Origin: UPXZ01 sp035402725
GTDB taxonomy: Bacteria > Bacteroidota > Bacteroidia > Bacteroidales > Paludibacteraceae
Length of the DNA stretch: 6,751 bases
Assembly (NCBI GenBank): GCA_035402725.1
Contig: DAONDU010000141.1
Coordinates: 1 to 6,751 of the forward strand
Direction: 5' to 3'
The notes beneath the pieces are model-generated. The model worked only from the letters and a program-made list of their open reading frames with translations, did not search any database and was not told the origin of the DNA. Positions 1 through 5,804 of this stretch are shown piece by piece. The position numbers and the translations under genes were made by a program. Position 1 is the first letter of the stretch. Every line of letters begins with the position of its first letter.

Positions 1-1
1 C

Positions 2-430
2 CCCATCGACTCAATCGAAGACGGTATGGCTGAAGGCGACTGGGACGGATGGAAACTACTCACCGACAAACTGGGCAAGAAAATCCAGCTTGTAGGCGAC
101 GACTTGTTTGTAACCAACGTAGAATACCTGAAAAAAGGTATCGACATGGGTTGCGCCAACTCTATCCTTATCAAGGTTAACCAGATTGGTTCACTCACCG
201 AAACACTCGACGCTATCGAAATGGCACACCGTGCTGGTTACACATCAGTAACTTCACACCGTTCGGGTGAAACCGAAGATGCTACTATCGCCGATATCGC
301 GGTAGCTACCAACTCCGGACAAATCAAAACAGGTTCGCTTAGCCGCTCCGACCGTATGGCCAAATACAACCAGCTTCTCCGTATCGAAGAAGAACTGGGC
401 GATCTGGCTGCTTACGGATGGAAGAAATAA
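2..430 (+). CDS. eno: Enolase (phosphopyruvate hydratase), C-terminal part, 5' truncated by window edge
   Basis: Cytoplasmic glycolytic enzyme interconverting 2-phosphoglycerate and phosphoenolpyruvate with Mg2+. The open frame runs from the window edge (base 2), upstream of any ATG here, so this is the last 142 residues of a protein normally near 430 residues. Visible active-site blocks, in family order, are: SIEDG (a metal-ligand Glu), VGDDLFVTN (a metal-ligand Asp), NSILIKVNQIGSLTET (the catalytic Lys), SHRSGETED (the His-Arg-Ser group binding substrate phosphate) and GQIKTGS (the second active-site Lys). All expected residues are intact and the C-terminus is complete. It ends in two adjacent stop codons (TAATAA, 428-433), followed 40 bases later by a strong terminator, so the gene is the end of its transcript. 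The apparent ATG at 26 is an internal Met. Identification is essentially certain from motif order. Confidence 0.98.
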   Translation, partial: PIDSIEDGMAEGDWDGWKLLTDKLGKKIQLVGDDLFVTNVEYLKKGIDMGCANSILIKVNQIGSLTETLDAIEMAHRAGYTSVTSHRSGETEDATIADIAVATNSGQIKTGSLSRSDRMAKYNQLLRIEEELGDLAAYGWKK

Positions 431-472
431 TAAGAGCCTATCCCTAATCCTTCTCTTCACGCGAGGGACTTC

Positions 473-510
473 AAAACCGGTTTTCTTTTCAGAGAACCGG
501 TTTTTTTGTT
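473..510 (+). terminator. Rho-independent terminator of eno
   Basis: A perfect 10-bp stem, AAAACCGGTT (473-482) with AACCGGTTTT (495-504), encloses a 12-nt loop and runs directly into a T tract (501-507). It lies 43 bases after the eno stop codon. The G+C core is only four pairs, but the stem is perfect and the T tract is clear. Confidence 0.88.
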
Positions 511-570
511 TGTAAAATCCTGAAATATAACCGAAATATTCATAATCAGACGCCTAAGCATTTTTAATCA

Positions 571-663
571 AATACCGGCAACCGATATCGGTGAGGTTGG
601 TTCCGCTTCTCCGGTTGTTATCCTTACATTTCAGACCGGAGTTGGGTCTGATTGTACGGTACA
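571..663. other. Structured island in the 456-bp gene-free gap 431-886
   Basis: No convincing gene lies between eno and 887. The flanks of the gap are A+T-rich, but this stretch is richer in G+C and dense in dyads. They are the perfect palindrome ACCGATATCGGT (581-592), the hairpin TCAGACC (631-637) / GGTCTGA (645-651) with a 7-nt loop, and the odd palindrome TGTAC-G-GTACA (653-663). A longer-range pairing CAACCG (579-584) / CGGTTG (612-617) competes with the first. This could be a small structured RNA, a cluster of protein-binding sites or the remains of a lost gene. I recognise no known riboswitch or RNA family and see no obvious promoter in front of it. The rest of the gap shows nothing further except the terminator at its start and the -7 element at its end. 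Confidence 0.25.
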
Positions 664-847
664 TTCCTGTTGGTAATCATAAAAGTTTTAAGTGATGATA
701 TAATCCTTTCTCATTAAAGCATTTAATTGCCTATTACGATTCAGGCTAACACGATTCCATGCGAAAACCTGATAATAGATTGATGTCTTCATACTGCCTC
801 CCGATTAATGATTGAATAAAAAATTAAATGATTTTGTAAAATAATAG

Positions 848-855
848 TATATTTG
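848..855 (+). promoter_or_regulatory. Bacteroidota-type -7 promoter element for the GNAT-like gene
   Basis: TATATTTG exactly matches the Bacteroidota -7 consensus TAnnTTTG and is followed by C, as is common. It lies 31 bases before the ATG at 887, predicting a leader of about 25 nt that contains a run of ten A. No TTTG stands at the ideal -33 distance; the TTTG at 833-836 is too close, so the upstream half is weak. No Shine-Dalgarno sequence is present. Confidence 0.6.
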
Positions 856-886
856 CAAGCTAAAAAAAAAATTAAATAAGTATTCA

Positions 887-2002
887 ATGATTACCATACA
901 GGAAGCCAAAACAAAAAAAGAGATGAAGAAATTCATCATGTTCCCCTTTGAATTATACAAGAATGACAAAACGTGGGTACCTCCTTTGATTTTTGATGAA
1001 TGGAACACATTTAATCCAAAAAAAAATCCATCCTTTGAATTTTGTGAAGCTGCTTTTTTTCTTGCGCTTAAGGAAAATAAAGTGGTAGGACGAATTGCCG
1101 CTATCATCAACCACAAAGCCAACGAAGCCTGGAACGAAAAACGCACCCGATTCGGGTGGATAGCTTTTATCGACGATCCGGAAGTTTCAAAAGCATTGCT
1201 TGATACCGCCGAAAAGTGGGGCGCCGAAAAAGGAATGCAAGGCATTCACGGACCTCTTGGGTTTACCGATCTCGATCCGGAAGGTATGCAGGTGGAAGGT
1301 TTTGAAAACAATGCAACCATCACCAGCGCCCATAATTATCCCTATTTTCCTGTACACATGGAGCAACACGGATTTCGCAAATCGGTAGACTGGGTTCAAT
1401 ACAAATTCAACGCTTCACAGCCAATTCCCGAAAAAGTCGGACGTATCAACAAACTTATTGCCCAAAAGTATAAGGTCAACACCGTAGTGCCAAAAACCAA
1501 AAAGGATGCTCTGAAATACGTTCCGGGTTTTTTCAAAGGAGTGAATGAGGGTTTCAAAAATCTATACGGATATAGTCAGTTATCTGACAAACAGATTAAA
1601 TACTACACCGATGCCTACTTTGGATTTGCCAAACCCGAATTACTCTGCTTCCTTACCGACGAAAACGATGAAGTGGTCGGTTTTGGAATTTGCTTCCCGT
1701 CGCTTTCCAAAGCCTTCCAGAAAGCAAAAGGACGATTGTTCCCCTTTGGTTTTATCCACATTCTGAAAGCGCTGAGGAATTACGATGAAATTGACCTCTA
1801 CTTCAACGGCGTGGTGCCCGAATGGCAACACAAAGGCATTCATTCGCTCTACTATGTGGCGATGAACGAAGTCGCTATTGAACGTGGAGTTAAATGGGCA
1901 TATTCTACCGGTCAGCTCGAAACGAATGTCAATGCTGTTGGTATCTGGGATAATTACGATAAACAACCGCTGTTCCGTACTCGCTGCTACATAAAAGACT
2001 AA
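887..2002 (+). CDS. Putative N-acyltransferase with two GNAT-like halves, YghO-like
   Basis: A 371-residue soluble protein without signal peptide or membrane segments. The N-terminal half reads as a GNAT (Gcn5-related N-acetyltransferase) fold: a strand with KENKVVGRIAAI (62-73), then RFGWIAFIDDPEVSKALLDTAEKWGAEKG (88-116), which resembles the strand-helix CoA-binding core, then GIHGPLGFTDLDPEGMQVEGF. The C-terminal half repeats the plan with DENDEVVGFGICFP (258-271) and VVPEWQHKGIH (309-319), close to the usual acyl-CoA loop pattern Q/R-x-x-G-x-G/A. Proteins of this length and layout are common in Bacteroidota as conserved 'GNAT' or 'YghO-like' proteins. I recall a GNAT protein implicated as the ceramide-forming acyltransferase of Caulobacter, and kinship is possible but unverified. 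ATG 887 fits the promoter spacing. It is a single-gene transcript ended by the hairpin at 2013. Donor and acceptor cannot be named from sequence. Confidence 0.75.
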   Translation: MITIQEAKTKKEMKKFIMFPFELYKNDKTWVPPLIFDEWNTFNPKKNPSFEFCEAAFFLALKENKVVGRIAAIINHKANEAWNEKRTRFGWIAFIDDPEVSKALLDTAEKWGAEKGMQGIHGPLGFTDLDPEGMQVEGFENNATITSAHNYPYFPVHMEQHGFRKSVDWVQYKFNASQPIPEKVGRINKLIAQKYKVNTVVPKTKKDALKYVPGFFKGVNEGFKNLYGYSQLSDKQIKYYTDAYFGFAKPELLCFLTDENDEVVGFGICFPSLSKAFQKAKGRLFPFGFIHILKALRNYDEIDLYFNGVVPEWQHKGIHSLYYVAMNEVAIERGVKWAYSTGQLETNVNAVGIWDNYDKQPLFRTRCYIKD

Positions 2003-2012
2003 AATTCAGAAT

Positions 2013-2058
2013 TATAAAAAAGATGTCCGGTAAAAAATTACCGGACATCTTTTTTATA
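2013..2058. terminator. Bidirectional terminator between convergent genes
   Basis: A perfect 21-bp inverted repeat (2013-2033 with 2038-2058) has a 4-nt AAAA loop. The core is GATGTCCGGTAA / TTACCGGACATC, flanked by six A on the left and six T on the right. Each strand therefore reads as a stem ending in a U tract. It starts 11 bases after the stop of the GNAT-like gene and lies 32 bases beyond the stop of the leftward coiled-coil gene, so it can end both transcripts. Confidence 0.93.
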
Positions 2059-2089
2059 CTAACTGTCTTTTATCTAATAAAATCCCTGT

Positions 2090-2845
2090 TTACTTCAATT
2101 GTATTTTTGCTCTTTTAATTTCCAGGTTAGCTTGTTTTTTCTCAATACTTATCTGCCGGGCTTTTAGTTGTAAAGCTTCTTCATAAGTTTTCAACTCAGT
2201 CTGTCGTGCATCTACCTCCCGGGCTCTATCTTCAAGTTTTTTCTGTTCATTCTCTATCTGAGCCTGGCTTTTACGGAGATTATCCATTTTATTAGCCCAG
2301 TTTGCATTGGCATCGGCTACACGCTTTTCTCTTTCGTCAAATTTCGTATTCCGGAAATCTACTTCGTTGCCGCTTAACCCTTTCGATGTTTTTATAAAAT
2401 CTTTTCGTTCTTTTAAAAGCATTTTCAATTCCTTTTGACGTAGTTTTTTTTCAGTCTTCAATAATTTCTCGTCTTCCTTAAAGAATTTCACTTTCTGTTT
2501 GAGGTTACTTCTTTCTTTCTTAACTAACTTCGCTTCCGAATCGGCCTGATCCTGATATTTACTGATTTGTTTACGATTGTTTTTAAGTACATCTTGAAGC
2601 GAATCTATTTGCAGTTTATAGCCTTCAAAATCTTTTTTTTGCTGACGAATGGAATCGATGTTCACTGGTTCTAGGATGGGAATTTCCCAATGGTAAAAGG
2701 TTCTGTTAATGGGTTCAACCTGCGTTGTGGTCTTGAGTGTTGCTGTGGTGGTATCATTTTTCTGTGGTTCTTGTGCCTGTACAAATCCCGTACACAATAA
2801 TGTAAACAATACAGCAAAAATCAATTTGTAAATTTTCAATCTCAT
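2090..2845 (-). CDS. Exported coiled-coil protein of unknown function
   Basis: 251 residues. Residues 1-24 form a Sec signal peptide: basic start (MRLKIYK), hydrophobic core (LIFAVLFTLLCTGF) and VQA-Q cleavage after Ala24. Cys18 lacks a proper lipobox, so lipidation is unlikely and a periplasmic location is inferred. A Thr-rich linker (about 25-60) is followed by a nearly unbroken charged helix, rich in Lys, Glu, Gln and Arg with Leu/Ile spacing typical of coiled coils. It falls in two segments, about 62-152 and 171-250, split by a Gly/Ser/Asn-containing break (153-170, with KGLSGNEVDF). There are no Cys in the mature part and no catalytic motif. I do not recognise a named family. The start is chosen because ATG 2845 gives the signal peptide and sits 26 bases from a -7 element. 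The transcript is probably monocistronic and ends at the shared hairpin. Confidence 0.85.
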   Translation of the reverse strand: MRLKIYKLIFAVLFTLLCTGFVQAQEPQKNDTTTATLKTTTQVEPINRTFYHWEIPILEPVNIDSIRQQKKDFEGYKLQIDSLQDVLKNNRKQISKYQDQADSEAKLVKKERSNLKQKVKFFKEDEKLLKTEKKLRQKELKMLLKERKDFIKTSKGLSGNEVDFRNTKFDEREKRVADANANWANKMDNLRKSQAQIENEQKKLEDRAREVDARQTELKTYEEALQLKARQISIEKKQANLEIKRAKIQLK

Positions 2846-2846
2846 A

Positions 2847-2925
2847 ATTCATTTTTTTTGGTTAATAACTGCAAATATACATATCTTTGGCTATTGCAAA
2901 AAAAATGAATACATTTTTTTGCAAT
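2847..2925. repeat. Inverted A-tract repeats around the leftward promoter
   Basis: The 14-mer CAAAAAAAATGAAT lies on the minus strand at 2860-2847 and on the plus strand at 2897-2910, giving a perfect 14-bp inverted repeat with a 36-bp spacer. The spacer holds the -7 box of the coiled-coil gene. The right copy also pairs with a further arm, CATTTTTTTGCAAT (2912-2925), forming a stem of about 15 bp with one bulged A and an AATA loop (2892-2926). The left copy falls in the mRNA leader and the right copy covers the -33 position. The remaining part of this 326-bp divergent region (2926-3171) is very A+T-rich and otherwise shows only the dapF promoter. Confidence 0.7.
2872..2900 (-). promoter_or_regulatory. 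Promoter of the exported coiled-coil gene
   Basis: Read on the minus strand: TTTG (2900-2897), a 17-bp spacer, then TATATTTG (2879-2872) followed by C. Both halves match the Bacteroidota consensus TTTG / TAnnTTTG with acceptable spacing. The predicted transcript starts near 2865, giving a leader of roughly 20 nt before the ATG at 2845. Confidence 0.75.
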
Positions 2926-3104
2926 ATCATGCCTTATAATATAAAATTACATAAAATAAGAATTTGAAACTGCATTCACTCCAGTATTCGCAAAATATTT
3001 TTTCCATACAATTTCTGATTATAAAGTAACATTTTATATTATTTTACCCCATAATTATTACATTCCGTCAAACAATTCATGTTTTTTTCATATATTACAA
3101 CTTT

Positions 3105-3140
3105 TTTGATGTCTTATTACCCAAATTGTAAGTATTTTTG
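3105..3140 (+). promoter_or_regulatory. Promoter of the dapF-dapL operon
   Basis: TATTTTTG (3133-3140) is an exact TAnnTTTG match, followed by C. A TTTG at 3105-3108 is a candidate -33 element, though the 24-bp gap is slightly long. The predicted start near 3147 leaves a leader of about 25 nt before ATG 3172. This places the alternative upstream ATG at 3079 outside the transcript and decides the dapF start. Confidence 0.65.
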
Positions 3141-3171
3141 CAATCTGAAACCAAGTAAACAGAATGAACAT

Positions 3172-4011
3172 ATGAAATTCACAAAAATGCACGGCACTGG
3201 CAACGATTACATCTACGTAAACGGCTTTGAAAACATCATTGAAAATCCGGGCGAAATTGCCATCCGCCTGAGCGACCGTCACAAAGGTATCGGTTCCGAC
3301 GGTCTCGTTCTGATACTTCCGTCCGAAACCTGCGATTTCCGCATGCGTATGTTCAATTCCGACGGTTCGGAAGCTGAAATGTGTGGCAACGCCTCCCGCT
3401 GTGTCGGCAAATATGTATATGACAAAGGGCTGACCACCAAAACCGAAGTAACTCTGGAAACTCTTGCCGGTGTGAAAGTGCTTAAACTCTTTGTGAACAA
3501 TGATAACAAGGTGGAAAAAGTGACTGTGGATATGGGCGAACCAATCCTCGACTCGAAACTCATCCCCACCACCTTTGACGAATCACCGGTGATCAACAAA
3601 GTGGTTTCATTCGGCAAATATACCGATTATCAGGTTACCTGTGTTTCGATGGGTAATCCGCACGCCATCATTTTCACAGAAAATGTAAGCGAACTCGATC
3701 TGCCGAAAATCGGACCCATTGTTGAACATGCCACATACTTTCCAAAACGAACAAACACTGAATTTGTTGAAGTAATTTCTGAAAGCGTGCTAAAAATGCG
3801 CGTGTGGGAACGAGGAGCAGGAGAAACCATGGCATGCGGCACCGGAGCCTGCGCAACAGCTGTAGCAGCGGTGCTCAATGGAGTGGCCGATCGAAAAACG
3901 ACTATCGAACTGCTTGGCGGCAATCTTGAAATTGAATGGAGAGAAGCTGATAATCACGTATATCTGACCGGTGACGCGGTTACCGTTTTCGAAGGCGAAG
4001 TGGAATTATAA
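3172..4011 (+). CDS. dapF: Diaminopimelate epimerase
   Basis: Cytoplasmic, cofactor-free enzyme converting LL-diaminopimelate to the meso form, the precursor of lysine and of the peptidoglycan cross-bridge. The product is 279 residues, close to the usual 270-280. It begins with the typical MKFTKMHGTGNDY. The two catalytic thiols are present: Cys71 in MCGNASRCVGKY and Cys222 in ACGTGACATA. The GSDG (41-44) and GNPHA (161-165) substrate-site blocks and the ERGAGET stretch before Cys222 are also intact. The frame is open upstream to an ATG at 3079, but those 31 extra residues are atypical and the promoter -7 box lies inside them, so ATG 3172 is chosen. It is the first gene of an operon: dapL follows 36 bases later (3 bases if dapL starts at 4015). 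No Shine-Dalgarno site is seen. Confidence 0.97.
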   Translation: MKFTKMHGTGNDYIYVNGFENIIENPGEIAIRLSDRHKGIGSDGLVLILPSETCDFRMRMFNSDGSEAEMCGNASRCVGKYVYDKGLTTKTEVTLETLAGVKVLKLFVNNDNKVEKVTVDMGEPILDSKLIPTTFDESPVINKVVSFGKYTDYQVTCVSMGNPHAIIFTENVSELDLPKIGPIVEHATYFPKRTNTEFVEVISESVLKMRVWERGAGETMACGTGACATAVAAVLNGVADRKTTIELLGGNLEIEWREADNHVYLTGDAVTVFEGEVEL

Positions 4012-4017
4012 AATATG

Positions 4018-4045
4018 AACTATAAACTAAAAACTATTAACTATC
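4018..4045 (+). repeat. Four tandem 7-bp repeats between dapF and dapL
   Basis: Four consecutive heptamers, AACTATA, AACTAAA, AACTATT and AACTATC, follow the consensus AACTAWN and fill almost all of the dapF-dapL junction. They lie between a possible early dapL ATG (4015) and the preferred one (4048). Because the unit is seven bases, gain or loss of a copy would shift the frame of any translation from 4015 but not of translation from 4048. Confidence 0.8.
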
Positions 4046-4047
4046 CA

Positions 4048-5271
4048 ATGGCTTATATTAACGACAATTTTATTAAAATACCCGCAACATATCTATTCTC
4101 CGAAATAGCAAAACGCGTTGCACAGCACAAAACTGAAAATCCGGAAGTTGACATTATCCGCATGGGAATTGGCGATGTTACGCTCCCACTGCCCGATGCT
4201 TCGGTCGATGCCATGATAACCGCAGCCAATGAACAACGCAAGAGCGAAACTTTCAGAGGTTACGGACCTGAACAGGGTTATGATTTTCTCCGGAACAGCA
4301 TTGTTGAAAATGATTTTAAATCACGTGGAATTGATATCGAAGCTGACGAAATCTTTGTAAGTGACGGAGCAAAAAGCGACACCGGCAACATCGGCGATAT
4401 TTTCGGATTACAGAACCGCGTAGCCATTACCGACCCCAGTTATCCCGTGTATGTGGATACAAACGCCATGGGAGGACGGGCAGGAGAACCTTCCGCCAGC
4501 GGACAATGGACCAATCTGGTTTATTTGCCTTGCAATACAGCCAATAATTTTGTACCGGAACTTCCCAACGAAAAAGTGGATATCATCTACCTCTGCTATC
4601 CCAACAACCCGACAGGAACCACCCTTACCAAAGAGCAACTGACCGTTTGGGTAAATTACGCCCGTGAGAATAATGCGATTATCCTTTTCGATGCTGCTTA
4701 CGAAGCTTATATCACCGAGGAAAACGTACCCCACAGTATTTTCGAAATCGAGGGAGCCAAAGATGTAGCCATCGAATTCCGCAGCTTCTCCAAAACTGCC
4801 GGATTTACCGGAACACGCTGCGGTTATACCGTTGTACCTAAATCTGTGACTGCATTATCTGAAAATGGAGAAAAAGTAAGCCTGAATAAACTCTGGCTTC
4901 GTCGTCAAACCACTAAATTCAACGGTACGTCATACGTTGTGCAGCGTGCTGCTGAAGCAACTTACAGCTCGGAAGGAAAAAAGCAGGTGAGAGCTCTGGT
5001 GAATTACTACATGGAAAACGCCCGCATCATCCGCGAATCGCTGAAAGCAGCCGGACTGACTGTTTACGGAGGAGTAAACGCTCCCTATATATGGACAAAA
5101 ACACCGGATGGCATTAGCAGTTGGGAATACTTCGACTATCTGTTGAAAGAAAAGAACATCGTATGCACACCCGGTGCCGGCTTCGGACCCGCAGGTGAAG
5201 GATTTGTACGCTTTTCCGCCTTCGGAAGTCGTGAAAACACCCTGAAAGCCATGAAAAGGCTCGAAAAATAA
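4048..5271 (+). CDS. dapL: LL-diaminopimelate aminotransferase
   Basis: PLP enzyme (fold type I, class I/II aminotransferase) that makes LL-diaminopimelate from tetrahydrodipicolinate with glutamate as amino donor, bypassing the acylated DapD/C/E route. The product is 407 residues, in line with about 410 for the family. Landmarks are the N-terminal NDNFIKIPATYLFSEIAKRV, the substrate-loop region RMGIGDVTLPLP (38-49), GYGPEQGYDFLR (71-82), PNNPTGT with Asn187, Asp215 in LFDAAYEAY, the Schiff-base Lys249 in SFSKTAGFTGTR, and Arg388 in FVRFSAFG for the substrate carboxylate. All key residues are intact. The frame also opens at ATG 4015, three bases after dapF, but the extra 11 residues are encoded by tandem heptamers and do not look like family sequence, so 4048 is preferred. 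It is the second gene of the dap operon, using the substrate-product link with DapF, and a terminator follows. Confidence 0.96.
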   Translation: MAYINDNFIKIPATYLFSEIAKRVAQHKTENPEVDIIRMGIGDVTLPLPDASVDAMITAANEQRKSETFRGYGPEQGYDFLRNSIVENDFKSRGIDIEADEIFVSDGAKSDTGNIGDIFGLQNRVAITDPSYPVYVDTNAMGGRAGEPSASGQWTNLVYLPCNTANNFVPELPNEKVDIIYLCYPNNPTGTTLTKEQLTVWVNYARENNAIILFDAAYEAYITEENVPHSIFEIEGAKDVAIEFRSFSKTAGFTGTRCGYTVVPKSVTALSENGEKVSLNKLWLRRQTTKFNGTSYVVQRAAEATYSSEGKKQVRALVNYYMENARIIRESLKAAGLTVYGGVNAPYIWTKTPDGISSWEYFDYLLKEKNIVCTPGAGFGPAGEGFVRFSAFGSRENTLKAMKRLEK

Positions 5272-5294
5272 AGTAACATACCTTTCATATTCAT

Positions 5295-5330
5295 AAATCC
5301 CGGTTTGCTTCCTGCAGATCGGGATTTTTG
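5295..5330 (+). terminator. Rho-independent terminator of the dapF-dapL operon
   Basis: The stem AAATCCCG (5295-5302) / CGGGATTT (5320-5327) has a 17-nt loop and ends in five T (5325-5329), 24 bases after the dapL stop. A G-T pair (5303-5319) can extend it inward. It closes the operon on the plus strand. Confidence 0.8.
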
Positions 5331-5396
5331 TATTCAAACGCTATCTTTACCATATCACCTGGTTTCGGGATTGTCAAATACCGGAGGAAACTTTTC

Positions 5397-5434
5397 AAAA
5401 AAAAAAATCCGGTTAACCATTCCTGATAACCGGA
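5397..5434 (-). terminator. Leftward terminator with no leftward gene in view
   Basis: An 8-bp perfect stem, TCCGGTTA (5408-5415) / TAACCGGA (5427-5434), has an 11-nt loop. On the plus strand it is preceded by eleven A (5397-5407), so on the minus strand it reads as hairpin plus U11, a textbook intrinsic terminator for leftward transcription. On the plus strand no T tract follows. No minus-strand gene is visible between here and the window end. It may stop antisense transcription into dapL or mark the 3' end of an unannotated small RNA. The rest of the 533-bp gap 5272-5804 is A+T-rich and shows only the operon terminator and the promoter elements of the next gene. Confidence 0.65.
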
Positions 5435-5662
5435 AAACAATAACGATTTTTCCCAATACATCCTATCAATACTCATTTTTCACAAGAGAACAGACTTAAA
5501 AATCAAAGAAATATTTAGCATTAATCTTACACTACATTACATTTATCGCATTTTTTATATCATATTGAAATTTATTTATCTTATATAGTTTCCTTTTAAC
5601 ACCAAGCGAAGTTTATTTATATATTATTGATAGCATTTCGCTGCATATTGTGTCTTTTTGAA

Positions 5663-5670
5663 TACTTTTG
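5663..5670 (+). promoter_or_regulatory. Bacteroidota -7 element for the porin gene
   Basis: TACTTTTG is an exact TAnnTTTG match, followed by C. The same nine bases form the -7 box of the PII gene (6617-6625). The -33 half is poor; TTTC at 5636-5639 is the best candidate. The predicted start near 5677 gives an unusually long leader of about 128 nt before ATG 5805. That leader contains CATTTTGA (5685-5692), the palindrome GTCAT-T-ATGAC (5714-5724) and the inverted octamer TCAAAATG (5746-5753). Confidence 0.5.
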
Positions 5671-5713
5671 CTTCATATCACAATCATTTTGAATTTCATG
5701 TTCACATTTTTCA

Positions 5714-5724
5714 GTCATTATGAC
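5714..5724. promoter_or_regulatory. 11-bp palindrome in the porin leader, possible operator
   Basis: GTCAT-T-ATGAC is a perfect odd palindrome located about 45 bases downstream of the predicted porin -7 box. A repressor or dimeric regulator could bind here, but the site is short and single, so chance is a real alternative. Confidence 0.2.
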
Positions 5725-5804
5725 ATTTCACTAATCAACAACACATCAAAATGCAAATAATAATCAACAAACTGACTATATATAAACACAAAAAAAATGA
5801 ATTT

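Noticed and set aside
1017..1070. A9 and T8 homopolymers inside the GNAT-like gene as a phase-variation or frameshift site
   Set aside because: The frame is intact through both runs and the codons (Lys-Lys-Asn, Phe-Phe) read normally; such runs are frequent in A+T-rich coding DNA.
3279..3923. Minus-strand open frames inside dapF (97-112 codons) and similar ones inside dapL
   Set aside because: They are antisense to strongly conserved enzymes, show no start context or family resemblance, and reflect the codon bias of the real genes.
5291..5499. Short open frames on both strands just after dapL (about 61-64 codons)
   Set aside because: They overlap the two terminator hairpins and the A11 tract, lack promoter or family signal, and have compositions expected of noncoding DNA.
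5605..5642. AGCGAA / TTCGCT inverted repeat upstream of the porin promoter
   Set aside because: Only six pairs separated by 26 bases; easily a chance match.
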